Shown: positions 52,546 to 64,000 of the stretch, piece after piece
Layout of the letters: each line of letters begins with the position of its first letter
How positions within the stretch are numbered: position 1 is the first letter of the stretch
Source of the DNA: Gymnopilus junonius
Lineage: Eukaryota; Basidiomycota; Agaricomycetes; Agaricales; Galerinaceae
Assembly: GCA_015501075.1 (NCBI GenBank)
Contig: JADNYJ010000026.1
Location: forward strand, 62,001-126,000
Direction of reading: 5' to 3'
DNA length: 64,000 bases
The notes under the pieces: generated by a model
The model's database searches: none
What the model saw: only the letters and a program-made list of their open reading frames with translations
Told to the model about the DNA's origin: nothing
Position numbers and translations under genes: made by a program

Positions 52546-53241
52546 ATGGCAAATCAGGCTGCTTCCTCCGTCTCCTATCCTGCCCCAGATCCTCCCACTA
52601 TCTTGCCCGAGGACTACTCTGACAATGGCCGCCCATCTTCAAGCAGTGGTCGGTCCTTTCTCAGCAGTACTCCCGCTCTAGATAGCACCATCGAGGTACA
52701 TACCCTCCAGCACGAATACCAGTTGCACGTCAGACTACCCGGTTTCAGCTGGGACGGCATAACATTGGCCACCAAACGACGGCACATTCTTCATGTCGTG
52801 GCGGATCGATGGGATCATGGAGGCGGTGAGTGTTTAAATTATCTTAAGCTTTTGACTTCCCGATTCGCGGTTCCGTCCGACGCTCTTGGCTGCTGGTTGC
52901 CGCCTTTGTCCTTTCCTTGACTACCCTTCATCTCTGTCAACGCCTCTGTCTGTCTTCTCTCTTACAGCATGAGAATTGCGAGCATTGTCGTGTGATGTAT
53001 TGTTCTCACCTCATTGTCGCCCTCCTGCTGTCGATCTAGGCTGTAGAGACCCGTGCTTATTTTTACGTTGATTCAGGGCATTTCGAGCGCCGCGTCGCAT
53101 TTGGTTACGACGCTGATTTGACACAAGTCAAGGCTGATTTCAGTTCTGATTTGTTACGAATTAGTGTACCCCGTCGCCCTTCAGCAATCAGCTCAATCCA
53201 GACTTCATCAAGATACGCGCCAATTGGCAGGTCATCTTGAT
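52546..53241 (+). CDS. Hsp20-like (alpha-crystallin domain) protein, copy A
   Basis: Small heat-shock type chaperone fold. The start MANQAASSVSYPAPDPPTIL is at 52546. After a Ser-rich linker the alpha-crystallin-like domain reads EVHTLQHEYQLHVRLPGFSW, then ITLATKRRHILHVVADRWDH. A single 251-nt intron (52826-53076) is unusually long for this window. Exon 2 reads HFERRVAFGYDADLTQVKAD and ISVPRRPSAISS, ending YAPIGRSS at 53241. The block PDPPTILP, the domain and the intron position are shared with copy B at 57.7-59.0 kb, so the two are paralogues. Substrates are unknown. Confidence 0.82.
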
Positions 53242-53724
53242 TTCGCGACATCACACCAAGTAGTTCTTTTACCCATGAGGATTGGAACGTGAAGGCTTGA
53301 AAGTCTCCGTTAATCATTCAACCTTTTCCGACATGACTACAACATGACTACCTTTACGTCTGGGCGGTCAGTACTTTCTGCAAGCAGGTGCAAAGGCAAT
53401 GAATGTGATCCCTCCTGGCTATTTCAATCCATTCCGCTACCTGACGCGACGACATTACCGACCTTCATTCCCATCCCACAATAGAGCAGGTCAAGGAACT
53501 ATACCTTTCTTTCGTAAACTTTATCGATCCGAATTCCGATTCCATTCCTCTCCCGTCTCCCACGTCCAGAACTCCCTAACACTCCTGTACTGTAGTCCGT
53601 CGTTTCCAAAAATAGAATTTTGGCCCATCGAAGTGAGCACATAACTTCCACCTTCATCCACCGCTTCTGAATTGCCAAAACCGCATGTCCTGCGGAATCC
53701 TTGAATGCCCGTTGATGATTTAAT
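53242..53724. other. Intergenic, no supported gene
   Basis: About 480 bases between Hsp20-like copy A and AFG1. An 81-codon ORF (53399-53644) shows no motif. Expected to include the AFG1 promoter. Confidence 0.45.
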
Positions 53725-56020
53725 ATGTCAGCAGTTTTGCTGAACGCTCCTCATCACTATATTCAGCCAGGCTTACTGCAATACGCAAGCGGAAAGCACT
53801 TCAGACGTTTTCGTTGCCGTGCACCTCCCAATACTCAAACAAGCAAGCTCTCCGTTATAACGAAGTCTTTCCATGCACATATCAACTCTCCAAGGAGGAA
53901 TATTTCAAATTTGCCAGAAACGGATCTGTTAGAGAAATACATATCATTAGTAACTCTGGGAGACATTGAATATGACGAAGAGCAAGTCAGAGTTGTCATG
54001 AAGGTATGTATGCATATCACCGAAAATTTTTCAATTCGAGGGTAAACTGAACTTTTACTAGCTCAGACGACTACAGAGGGAGCTGGAGGAATATGCACCG
54101 CCTGCTCTGTCGGCCAACCTTTTCCAGCCGAGGCAACCTGAAAGTTCCGATAGCCCATGGTGGGTATGTTCTGGTCAAGAATTTGGCTCAGATGAATCAC
54201 AGAAGGCTCTCATTCGTCTGCGTGGGCATGCAGAGGAATTGAATGCGTTAGAAACCCCAAAGATACCAGTCCACAATCACGCTCGAGGATCCAGTCTAAT
54301 ATATATTCCTTCTCTTTTGGGGGCTTCTTTTAACTGGTCCACCAGGTTCCGGAAAAAGCTTTTTAGTCGACCTATGGTTTGAAAGTGTTAAAACACCATA
54401 CAAAGCACGCAAACACTACAGCCAATTAGTTCTCGAAATCTGCCATGGTGTATGGGAGGAGACCAAACTGCGAAAGACAATCCGGTAATATACCAAGTAA
54501 AGACCAAAGGGGTCCATGGAACAAGAAAATTCGCGGACAGATCAAGTCAATGTTAGAAACAGGCACCCTACCTGTTCGATGGGGCCGTTCGAATAAACCG
54601 TTCCTTGTGTGGTATTTGGACCCTTCCATCGCGTTCATGGTCGCAAAAATACTTTTGCTTCACAAATGCTTGCTCGTATTTGATGAGATCCAATTTCTCG
54701 ACGTCTCAAGGCCAACCTCCTCGCTGATGTATTATCATGGTATTGGCGCATGGGAGGTGTCTTTGTCGGAACCTCCAACAAGGTACCTGATGAGTTGTAT
54801 CGAAAAGGTGTTCAAAGAGAACGCTTGGAACCTTTTGTCGAAGCATTGAAGATGAGATGTACTGTCACGATATTGGATTGTGAAAAGGACCGTCGTGAAC
54901 TTTTAAGCGCTTCGCAGCCCCTGGGCCAAACCTGGTTCACCTTCGACCAGAAGACTGGTTTCGCAACTGCTTTTCAAAGGTATTTATCGGACACACAAGG
55001 TAAGAGTCTCCCTCTCATTGGTTATACCATGTTTATCGTGCCGGTATGCTCAGAACGAGCTAGACAAGAGTTTCATGTCTTTGGCAGGTCGCTGAAGATT
55101 CCTTGGGGCTCTGGTTCGGCGTGCAAATGGACTTTTGCAGAACTTTGCGACTGTGCACGTTCATTATCCTTAGCGACGATGCCCTACAGTTCTGAAGGTT
55201 TTGCAGTCCCTTGAACCCGCAGATTACTTCACAATCGCGGCGAATTTCCCTGTTGTAGCAATGACAGATATCCTTGTTTTACCTCTATGATCCAAGGATC
55301 AAGCTCGACGATTCATATCCTTGATCGACGCTCTTTATGAAAGCCGATGCAGGATTCTGTGTCTTGCTGAAACGACGCCAGATCAACTCTTCTTCCGTGA
55401 TGCTTTAAACATGAATAGGGCAGTAGATGCTATGATGGTTGAAACTGTGGCAGAGACGCAACATGTATATCGTCCTAATGTCTCGTCTTATGATCAGCCA
55501 CAGATGCGAGAAGTACCGGCAGCTCCCAAGTCTCCTTTATCAATTGATACTCTATCAATTTTCTCAGGCAAGCTTCACAAGTCGTTTATGTACCAAATAG
55601 TTAATTGAACTATGCGATGCAGGTGAAGAAGAGCAAATTGCTTTCAAGCGTGCAATCTCCCGACTGAAGGAAATGACAAGCCCACCGTACAATCGAATCG
55701 ACAGGTGGTCGCCTCTCTTCCCAACTGCGCGTAAATGGGAAACCAGATCTTTCACGCCTACCGAGCAGAATGCCACAAAAACCCCTGAATATGTGGAATC
55801 TGGTGAAGCAGAGTCAGATCTTGCCAGCGAAGCGGCGTACGGGACACTGCAAAACACCCTCAGCCGTCCACATGCTCCGCGGCCCAGTCCGGACCATGTC
55901 TGGGGAGTTAGAGACGATTGGGGACCTGCAGCCAAGGACTGGAGAAAGGGCCCTAAAATCTACAAGAACAAGGGAAAGGATGATAAAGCCGTCGGCCCAA
56001 CTTTTGATGCCAATAGATGA
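53725..56020 (+). CDS. AFG1: AFG1-like mitochondrial AAA-type ATPase, frame broken in one patch
   Basis: Inner-mitochondrial-membrane ATPase family (AFG1/LACE1) that helps degrade misfolded or mitochondrially encoded complex IV subunits. The start MSAVLLNAPHHYIQPGLL is at 53725; the N-terminus is basic and could be a presequence. Family blocks: LLEKYISLVTLGDIEYDEEQ, Walker A LTGPPGSGKSFLVDLWFESV, Walker B IFDEIQFLDVS, MGGVFVGTSNKVPDELYRKG (sensor-1-like TSN) and GFATAFQRYL. The C-terminus reads DWRKGPKIYKNKGKDDKAV, ending DANR at 56020. The coherent protein between 54640 and 54715 needs at least three single-base corrections (near 54645, 54677 and 54709), again a local cluster. Several short introns. 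Confidence 0.88.
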
Positions 56021-57746
56021 TCTTGCACTCATCCCGTCCACATCTTTTCAATGCGCTTCACCCATTGGTGCCTGAAATTTAAAATTGATCGACATGTCCA
56101 GATGGTACTGACTCGATATTTTCTTCTGCCGACTTTGGCAGCCTCGATAAAAGTATTCTTGATCGTGAGGCAGTGAAATCGGGTAATATGCTAGGAGGAC
56201 GATGTGCTACTGATGGCAAAATGGAGCAAAGCGAACGTTCCTTTGTCCGCATAGCGTCATTTCCATTACAGGCAACATGCGCCACCATCGCGGGCAGGAC
56301 CGACCTTACGAGTTACGTAGAGGGCTAGGCCCCTCTTGTTCAGTCCCACCGTTGTCTTTCTAACAGCATGTGCAGCACTACGTGCGTGGTATCCCCTTGG
56401 CTTCGCGAAGTCGGGGAGTGTGCCCTCTCCGGGTGGAGTATCACTGATTTATTTCCCACTGCGAGTCTTGAGGTTATCCACTCCCGGGCCATGCATGCCT
56501 AGTTTATATGGTAATCAGAAACTTGGATTTGTCCTTGACAACGTATACATACAGCCTGCAGATGGAACACTCCACGCGCGCCCTGGATGTGATGACACAC
56601 TAGTACAGGCATTGGCGGCATCTGGGAGACACAAATACGTGTGCTGCCGTATTTAATACAAAATGGTGGCGTGTACAGAACTGAAATCGAATTCTATTAA
56701 AAATGACGGCAGTGCGACGCGGCGAATTGTTGAATGATCGTCATCACTTGCTGTCAAGGTAAGATATCCCAAGACAGAGAGTACAGAGGTAACTATTGTA
56801 AAGAGTCCAAGAACTGCTCGGAAAATGAAAAAGAACCAAAAAGGGGCGAATATGTAATGTATTATAAATGGCAGTGAGTATAGTGAAGTGTGAAGCCAAC
56901 CGAATGTGATACGAAAGTGTGGGGAGCGAGGCGAAGTAGGAGAAATACGATGCCAACAAACAAAGAGAAGAAGATACAGGATGACGAGGTTTATGATGTT
57001 GTTTACGGATGATGTAGTCTTGACGATGGCGATGACGAAAAACAAAAACGGAAAATTTTGCGAGTCGAGGACCGGTCGTGAAGCATACGCGGAGGAAAAC
57101 TGATAGACTCGAGTTTTGTGGGACAGTACAGCTAGAGAAAGACAGCCACCAAGTTGGGTGAGGTTGTAAAGGTACGTGGAATCCAAGTGGTGATAAGATT
57201 TAGTACATCCTCTTTGACAGAGTTCATGAGTCGTGAAAAGGTCGTTGATACCAATCAAAAAGGATTGGTGGTGTTGATCAAGGTGATTTCTAGAATTGCA
57301 TAAAAGTGTTATAAAAAATTGAATACTATGAGGAAACAATGTGAGATATTGGGGACTGACGATGGTTTTGTATGTATAGGTCCAGTCTTGATATCGATAG
57401 AATAATTAGAGCAGAAGGGACCGGAAAGGAAATATTGTTCCATAATACATATGAAGAACATGCGTTTTTTCAAGTGTCCAATGAATCGAAATAATAAAAA
57501 ATGCAGTTGTCGAGGGCGCAAAACGTCCGTCGGCGCTGGAGTGGAAAGGCTCTCTGAACCATAAGAATCAAGGCCAAGTCGGGAAAAGGCAAATCCACTT
57601 GGCTACGCGTACATTGAGGGAAAGCGTATGCATGGCATCGATTTGGGCATCCGTGCGCGGAGGACGGGCTATGGTCTTTCAACCGTCTGAGCCACTGTCG
57701 CAAGGTCTAGCGGCTGCTGAAAAGGCCAAAGCTCGGAAAGGGCTCA
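56021..57746. other. Convergent intergenic region, 1.7 kb, no supported gene
   Basis: Lies between the AFG1 and Hsp20-like copy B stops. A 106-codon plus ORF (56336-56656) and a 228-codon minus ORF (56653-57339) exist. The second sits in a strand that is strongly pyrimidine-rich, where stop codons are rare by composition, so length alone is weak evidence. Confidence 0.45.
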
Positions 57747-59037
57747 TCAAGTCCTACCAATGGGTCCCAAGGTGACAGGGGAGATACGCCTCGGAACTAC
57801 GATCCGCAACATGGTACCGTCAAATTCGGCTCTCACTTGCACTAAATCGGCGTCATAGCCAAAGGATATACGGCGTTCAAAATGACCTAGAAAGAAGGAT
57901 AAGTTTCTGATGGAAAGATTGGAAAGAAAGTAGTCACCTCCACCATTGTCCCAGCGGTCGGCCACGACGTGCAGGATCCTTCTCCGTTTGGTGGCTAATG
58001 TGATGCCCTCCCTGCTGAATCCCGGCAGACGTACAAGAAGCTTATATTCACTCAGGGTTGTCTCCACTTGGATCCAGCTGTCTGGAGGTGGAGGTGCGTG
58101 ACTAAGAAATGGGAAGTGTGGAGCGTATGGCCGAGAGACGGACTGAGTCATATCATCGCCGGGTTCGGCAGGCAGAATGACTGGAGGATCTGGTGGTTGA
58201 TAGGCGGGTAACGTGTGAGGAACCATAAACCTGCCCATGGCGGTCGTCAGACCCGTTGCAGGAGAACGTGCTGGCTGTGGAGGGGGAGGCTGAGGGGCAC
58301 GAAAGGGAGATACAGGACGCGTGTTGGATATAGGACCGGCAGTGGCAGACGGCACTGAAGAGAACTTGTCTGACGAAGGATCGATGTCTATACTTGAGGT
58401 CGAAGTGGTAGCAGAGCCACCACTGCCTGAGGAGGAAGAGCTAGATGAAGAGGCTGCCTCATCAACGGATGGGCAGCGGAATGCGGACCGGTCAGTGAGG
58501 TGCGGGGATACCCCTTCCGTTGATGATGGGGAGGGGACGAGGGCCTTGGCGCCCTGAGGTCGGTAGCAAGATCCAAAGCGGGGGATGAAGAGAGCATTGA
58601 GGGATTATTCACCCGCGGGAGGGCATGAAAAGGAATTTGAGAGGGCAGAGGGAGACTGGCTGAGGAGTTCCTGTCGCGCCAGGTGGTGGACATGTGGGCC
58701 AAGTCTGGTGGGGGGACGGAGACTGCCGAGGAGAGGTGGACTGGGTATCAGGGAGGGGAGAATTAGGCATGTTCATGAGAGGAGGGGAACTGGGCAGGTC
58801 ATTATCCTGTAGCACGGCCGATGGAGACGGGAGAATGGATGACGAATGGGACTCAAAAGCGTCCTGCGCCTTGGGAGCCGTTGTGGAGAACAGGAATGGA
58901 TTCAAGTTGTCGGCAGGGGGGGACGGCAGAGGGACCTCTCGCGGGGAGTTGAACGAGGCGTGCCGTTTCGAGTATCTGGCTGCGACACGGTGAGGATTGC
59001 CGAAATAGGAAGCAAAGCACTTACAGGAGTCGGGCAT
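57747..59037 (-). CDS. Hsp20-like (alpha-crystallin domain) protein, copy B
   Basis: Paralogue of the copy at 52.5 kb, in the opposite orientation. The alpha-crystallin-like domain reads VETTLSEYKLLVRLPGFSRE, then ITLATKRRRILHVVADRWDN. A 51-nt intron follows at the same position as in copy A, then HFERRISFGYDADLVQVRAE and LRIVVPRRISPVTLGPIGRT, ending at 57747. The N-terminal region is long, Ser/Pro-rich and disordered. A start MPDSC at 59037 with one intron leading to RVAARYSKRHASFNSPRE is the best guess. The middle (58400-58620) is open in more than one frame, so an intron or indel there is unresolved. PDPPVILP matches copy A. Confidence 0.72.
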
Positions 59038-59167
59038 CGTATGTATGTAGTGGTTGCTGCAAAAGAGTCAATTTGCCAGCCGTACATCAAATCAGGCAAC
59101 TGACGTCATCGGCCCGGTTGTCACCTTTCGACAGACGTCATCTGTCACTGTTCAAGGTCCGGTTGGA

Positions 59168-62100
59168 ATGAACAGGACTGTAATGCAGACTCCTGCACAG
59201 CGCCTGATTGCCCAGTACGAGCGCCTCAGCACGCCTCCCCCACCGCCACCCCCAAAATCCACATATCACCGCCAGTATCTCAAGGGCAGGTCCCCCATCA
59301 GCCACAGTTTGCGCAATTTGCTCGCCCTCTTCAGAAAGCCGCACGCCCTGAAACCACCTCCGCTCCAGTCTCCTCCGAGGAAGACCGGCCAGTTGCTCTA
59401 CCTTTCTTCCCACTGGTCCAATTGCACCGTATCACTCGATGCCTGCACATTATTTCTCGCCGGTGACGCCGACCTCTCTGTCCATGAGATCACCCTGTCC
59501 GGCTGCACTGACATCCGATCCCTCTCCCCTTCTCAGCTCACCATCGAGGAGGCCCGTCTCCTCGATCATCTTCCGGGTGCGGACCAGTGCAGGCTGTTCG
59601 AGCTCATCTTTTCAGGCCGCACCAGAGAGATGTTTGCCGCGAGGTCGGTTAGAGAGAGGGCTGACTGGATCAGTGCCATCTGGTCCGTGTCTTATTACCC
59701 TTCGCTTCTGCTTTTATTCACCAACATTCCTTTAGGGACGCCATTTTACCGCATGAAAAATCTAATGGTCAGCATTCAGCTGTTATACCTACTGATAATA
59801 CACGGACGCTTCCTGTCCAGAGTCCTATCCCTACTCCTCTTCCCCGAATGAGCAGTCTTTTAGACCCTTCGTTATCAGGCCGATCCCTGCCTCCTTTACC
59901 TACCAATGCCCTGCTTGATCCGAGCAAGGACACGAAACCGTCAAACCTTCACCTTGATCTGTCCGAGTTGAAAGGCCCCTTTTCGCCTAGCATATATCCA
60001 CCTACTTCTGGCGTTGTGTCCGCACCAGAGACCACAGTGTCCTACTTCTCACTGGCTGATAAACCTGGAAATCTGCATCCACTTCTACGTGTAGACACGT
60101 CCACCACCAGCGTGCGCAAGGCTGGCGGCAGCAACAGCAGTGTCGTCATTTCACCTAGTCTCTATCCTCCTACTTATCGTCCTGGCTCTGTTTCTCCTAT
60201 TGCGTCCACCGCACGTTCTACCTTGTCCAGCAGCAGTCGTTCTAGCAGTCCGTCTGTCGCTAATCTCAGTCAGCTGTCTGTGGTCCGACAGCGCTTGGCG
60301 CAGATTGAGCGCAATCATTCTCAGCTTTCTTCACAGAGTGGGTTCACTGGCATCACTGCGCGTGTCTCGACGCCAACTCCTGTGTCACCGGCTGGCTCGC
60401 GCTGGTCGAAGAGTGAGGCCGTTTTTCATAACACTGGCAACAGCACTTCTCGACCGCATTCGTCGAGTTCGGTCAATGACAGCAGTAAAAGTCTACTTGA
60501 TTCGCACGATGCCAAGGCAAAAGCGACAACTGAGAGAACTCTTAGCAAACCGACTGTTAGCAAAGATGTCAAAGAAGAAGCTCTTGCTCCTGTCCCAAAC
60601 CCTGGCCCTTCCAAAGATGACATTCGGAAACTTTCCAAAGGTTTGGACGAGATCAAGAATGTGCTCGGAGGAGAATCTGGTTGTCCTACTATTCATCAGG
60701 TGGTCGTCAGCCTGGATCATCGCACGCAAGGGCAGAAGGAAGCTTTCAAGGCCATTCAGGAGACGCTAGGATCATTGAGTGAGCGCATCACAGATGCGAT
60801 TCATACTGCTTCGGCGGAGGCTGCTGGTTCAGCCAAGCTAGATTCAGACCTCTTGAGTTCTAAAGACGAGGTGACCTTGCAAGCTTTGAAAGAGCTTGAT
60901 GAAAAGGTTTCTAAGGCATTTTCTACTCTCAGCGGTAAGATAAAAGACGTCAGGGAAGCGCAAGAAAAAGGAAAGACTACAGAGCTCCATGCCTTGGCTC
61001 CTCAGGCAGTAACCTCGGCCAGAGATAGCAATCCCGTAGATCTGCAACCAGTGCTCACCAAAATAGATGAAATTCGTGCTCTTTATGAAGCTAGTCCAGC
61101 AACTCTGAAAGACGGGAAGCAAGATGCAAAAAATGATCCAAAGCTGCCAGAGGTATGAACATTTTTAGAACTGCAATTCTCTATGTACTCTAATCCTGTG
61201 ATCAAGCATCTCATCAAAATTCTCAGCCTTGTCCAAGAGGATAGCAACAAGCAAACTTTGCTCGCCCAACAACAAGCTGACAGTGTGCGATATCTCAACG
61301 AGCTCAATTCAGTAGGCTTTTTTTTTCCCAACGATCTTGTATACGCTATCTGATTCTAAATTTCGTCAGTGGCTTGAGGCATTCGTGCAGAACGGGACTT
61401 CCCAGATACAAGGCATTTCGGCAAACGTGGATCGTCTATGCAACGAACTCGGGTTTAACTCTGACCTCGTACCCGGTAGCAACCAGTCCAATCTCGTCAA
61501 CGACATCCGTCAGTTGGTGGTGGGGATGAAGGCTCGAGATCAAAACTTTGCTGCTCTTCAGGCTGCAGTGCATAGTCTTCTCGAAGTCCTGACAAATTCA
61601 CAGACCCAGAAGGAAGCAGGTGCGTGCTTTTTTTCTCTCTGTGTTGCGATTTTTGTGACATCTCGCTGTAGATTCACAGGCAATTGCCGGCTTAATGGAC
61701 AGACAGCGACATGATCAGGAGGTCCTCTTCAGGGCTTTTACGACTGGTGATGCTTCCTGTCACAACAACCTTCACTGGCCTGGGTTAATACTTTTATAGA
61801 AATATCGGGTGAAATCAAGGGTGAACGACTGCGGTTTGTGGAGGCGATGAAAGAAGCCACCGCCATCAACGTTCAGTGTAAGGCGACCTTCATGCTTTGG
61901 GCATTCCTCGGTTGATCGTCTCCTTTGCGTAGTGCACGTCGAACACTTCAAACAAGAATTGAGCCGCGAAGTGATGGCAATGACCGAAGAAGTCGGTCGC
62001 CTGCATCGCGAAAAGCAAGCTGTCGAAAACCAAATATCAGACTTGTTTGCATTTTACTCAAAACACAAGCAGCCTGACATGGTAAGGTTCCTTCTCTATC

Positions 62101-62251
62101 TTGCCTAGATGCTGCTCAAGTGAGTGCCTTGTAGCCCTTACAGACAATCAAATCAAATACCGGAGTCCCTCCGCGGCACATGCAGGATAAGCCTCGCGCG
62201 AGTATTCCGAGGTCCCACCAGCGCCTTGTACCATATCCACATCAGAATTAA
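59168..62251 (+). CDS. PH-domain and coiled-coil protein, function unknown
   Basis: Not recognised by name. The start MNRTVMQTPAQRLIAQYERL at 59168 is the first ATG of the frame. A proline run (PPPPPPP) and a basic stretch follow. A PH-like domain runs from about 59380 to 59700: GQLLYLSSHWSNCTVSLDAC, CRLFELIFSGRTREMFAARS and ERADWISAIWDAI (typical Trp near the end). After an intron comes a Ser/Pro-rich linker and SVVRQRLAQIERNHSQL. The C-terminal half is helical and coiled-coil-like (LKELDEKVSKAFSTLSGKIK; VEHFKQELSREVMAMTEEVG). It ends VPYPHQN at 62251. About seven introns. Layout suggests a membrane- or cytoskeleton-linked scaffold, an inference. Confidence 0.78.
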
Positions 62252-62314
62252 TCAATTATATACTATCTTTATGCAGTATTTATATATAATATAGATAGAT
62301 AGAAATAAATAAAA

Positions 62315-63973
62315 TTAAGCGTGCCCAGGATTGATTTGACGGGCTGTCGCTGCAATGCGGAAGTTTTCAGGAACAACCGTATGCCTAGAAAAATGTATAA
62401 GAGGCAAGAAGTCGTCAGGTTTTCAGTTCCTGCTTACTCATAATAGTCTTGAACACCCGCTCCATCCATCACGAGTATATCGCCCTTCAGGGTCGTTAAT
62501 GACCAATGTTTAGGAGGGTCGAAGGATTGACTCACATGTCGGAGAACTATACTCAAAAGGATCCCCTTCTTTTCTCTGTAAGGGTCGTGGCGCGGATGGA
62601 GGCGAAAATGCATCATAGCAGGTGATCCCATCGACAAACCAGCCACAAGCGGACCAAGTCCCACCTCGTTGTCGCTGTGAAACTTTCAAGAGTATCGATA
62701 ATCTTGACAATTCTTTCGTAGCAGCGACACGTACAGACATTCTTTGCCTTTCCATATAGGCTGCGCTGAGATGTCTCTATCAGTGAAAGAATCACAAAGA
62801 GAGTGTCATGGAAACGAACCTCAGAACTTCATTGAATTCGGCAGGAACGTTCAGTGCTTGCTTGATGCGCTTCTGGATCAATGCCCGCGCTTTCACAACA
62901 GCTTCTGGCGCGGAATCAAACGACACGGTATTGGCATCGCCTCCGACGTACTATGAGAAGAGTATGAGGACATATTTCGTAGGCCTGACTTGATTGATCA
63001 CCTTATACGGTTCCCCCGCTACAGACATAATATTATTCAGTGATTCGCAATCCTAATCAACGTACACGCACAATTTTGTGAAAAGTAATTCGTCAGCAAG
63101 GCGCCACGACCTACACGTTTCGTGAGAAAAGGAATTGAGGGAGATGACGAGACATACATTTATGCTACACAACAGTTTTCTCAACAAAAGTCTTACAATT
63201 AATACTGAACAAATCACTCACTGCTCTCATCGGCCATCTACGAAATTTGAGTTTGCCAGACGCTGCCTGTATTTGGTATTCATGGAATATATCGTCCGCG
63301 TCCTTATGCCCCAAACGATTTCCAGATTGTATGTGGTGAATTTTAGCACTGTTATATCATGAGTTTATATTTGGCACAAGGAAGCTTGGTGTACCCATTG
63401 TGAGGTAATAAAAATGTGTGTAAGGTTCCTCTGCCACTTTCATGAAGGAAAGTGGTCGAAGGCAGGTGTACAATTTCTGCGTGCGCAATGACAGTTAGCC
63501 TCTTGAGATAAATATCTTAGTAGACGCTTGCCCGAAATGGTATTGACCGAGTGGGTTTGAAAATTCGTCGGCTGAGTTTGGTAAGAAAACTCGCTCGCAT
63601 TACGAATAGGGTATTGTAATTTGATGTCAGACTGCAAAACGGAGTAAAAATCGTAAATTACCACAACGCAATGAAGGCCTACCTGACACTCGCGATTCAT
63701 ACATTCCCATTTTTCCCATTTGTATCTTGGCGACAATGACATCAGGAGAAATAAACGTTAGGAATATTCTGGAGACATACCTGCAAGAAAGGCGGCCACA
63801 TTCACGGCAGTAAAAGCCTCTGGAAAAGGCGTAATTTGTTTCGTTGCCGTCGGAAATGAAAGATTGAGGAGGTGCAGGTTCAAGGCTTCCAAAGCCAGGT
63901 GGGATGGGTTTGGAAGGAGGGAGGATAAGAAAGTTGGGATGGTAATTAAGGTGAAGAGATAGGTATTGTCCAT
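62315..63973 (-). CDS. AlkB-like 2-oxoglutarate/Fe(II) dioxygenase with N-terminal Cys cluster
   Basis: AlkB-type enzymes oxidatively demethylate nucleic acids or proteins. The C-terminal half has the AlkB core: RRWPMRAMG-type start, GRGALLTNYFSQN, EPYKYVGGDANTVSFDS, then FHSDNE (HxD iron ligands) and GLGPLVAGLSMGSPAMMHFR. After these come GDILVMDGAGVQDYYEHTVV (second His) and FRIAATARQINPGHA (Arg for 2-oxoglutarate), ending at 62315. An upstream region carries cysteines, RGFYCRECGRLSCRYKWEK and WECMNRECQ, probably a zinc site. Many introns of 40-60 nt. The N-terminal exon from 63973 needs one indel near 63830 to join the Cys block, and the gene may start beyond the window. Confidence 0.82.
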
Positions 63974-64000
63974 CGTCCTGTCTCCAAAAGCGCTTGCAAT

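Noticed and set aside
53399..53644. 81-codon ORF upstream of AFG1
   Set aside because: No motif and no continuation; probably chance in a pyrimidine-rich leader.
58321..58557. Plus-strand ORF rich in Glu/Ser
   Set aside because: Antisense shadow of the Ser-rich linker of Hsp20-like copy B.

Overview
The window is nuclear DNA from a filamentous fungus, most likely a mushroom-forming basidiomycete (Agaricomycetes). Genes are dense and lie on both strands. They are cut by many introns of about 50 nt with GT..AG ends. The gene set fits (PRM1, SEY1, fungal-type UVDE, EF-hand Msy-type MscS channel, GT61-type glycosyltransferase, fungal AlkB-like enzyme). No rRNA, tRNA, CRISPR or bacterial-style operon was seen. 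All functional names come from reading translated exons; no database search was run, and exon borders are given only where I could read them.

Layout: 1-4.0 kb holds the end of ribosomal protein L12, a small probable mitochondrial membrane protein and a convergent Mediator subunit MED1 gene. 4.1-12.8 kb has three minus-strand genes: an EF-hand mechanosensitive channel, a long disordered membrane protein with PGGW repeats, and palmitoyl-protein thioesterase. 13.3-18.2 kb carries a GT61-type glycosyltransferase and a concentrative nucleoside transporter. 18.6-22.9 kb has a DCAF7/WDR68 WD40 protein and an MFS sugar transporter. 23.8-29.4 kb has small genes: an unknown, an APQ12-like protein, mitochondrial pyruvate carrier 2, a four-helix membrane protein and an RS/Pro-rich protein. 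29.5-40.2 kb has UV damage endonuclease, a very large unknown protein and acetoacetyl-CoA synthetase. 42-48.8 kb has SEY1 and PRM1. 49.3-53.2 kb has a WW-HECT protein that lacks the catalytic cysteine, a secreted protein with dibasic sites, and an Hsp20-like gene. 53.7-62.3 kb has an AFG1 ATPase, a second Hsp20-like gene in opposite orientation and a PH/coiled-coil protein. 62.3-64 kb has an AlkB-like dioxygenase.

Most genes are unrelated housekeeping functions (translation, transcription, ER shape, protein turnover, DNA repair, transport), so this is not a biosynthetic cluster. Two lie in DNA repair or nucleic-acid demethylation (UVDE, AlkB-like) and two are linked by duplication (the Hsp20-like pair).

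The most distinctive signals are: three small non-coding inverted-repeat elements with target-site-like direct repeats (354 bp with an 8-bp repeat, 112 bp with TA, 76 bp with a 10-bp repeat); the predicted catalytically dead WW-HECT protein; the secreted protein with repeated [RHS]RQ sites; an easily missed last exon that extends the PGGW-repeat membrane protein; and patches of single-base frameshifts in conserved genes (L12, the 0.8-1.6 kb gene, PRM1, AFG1) that look more like local consensus errors than pseudogenes.
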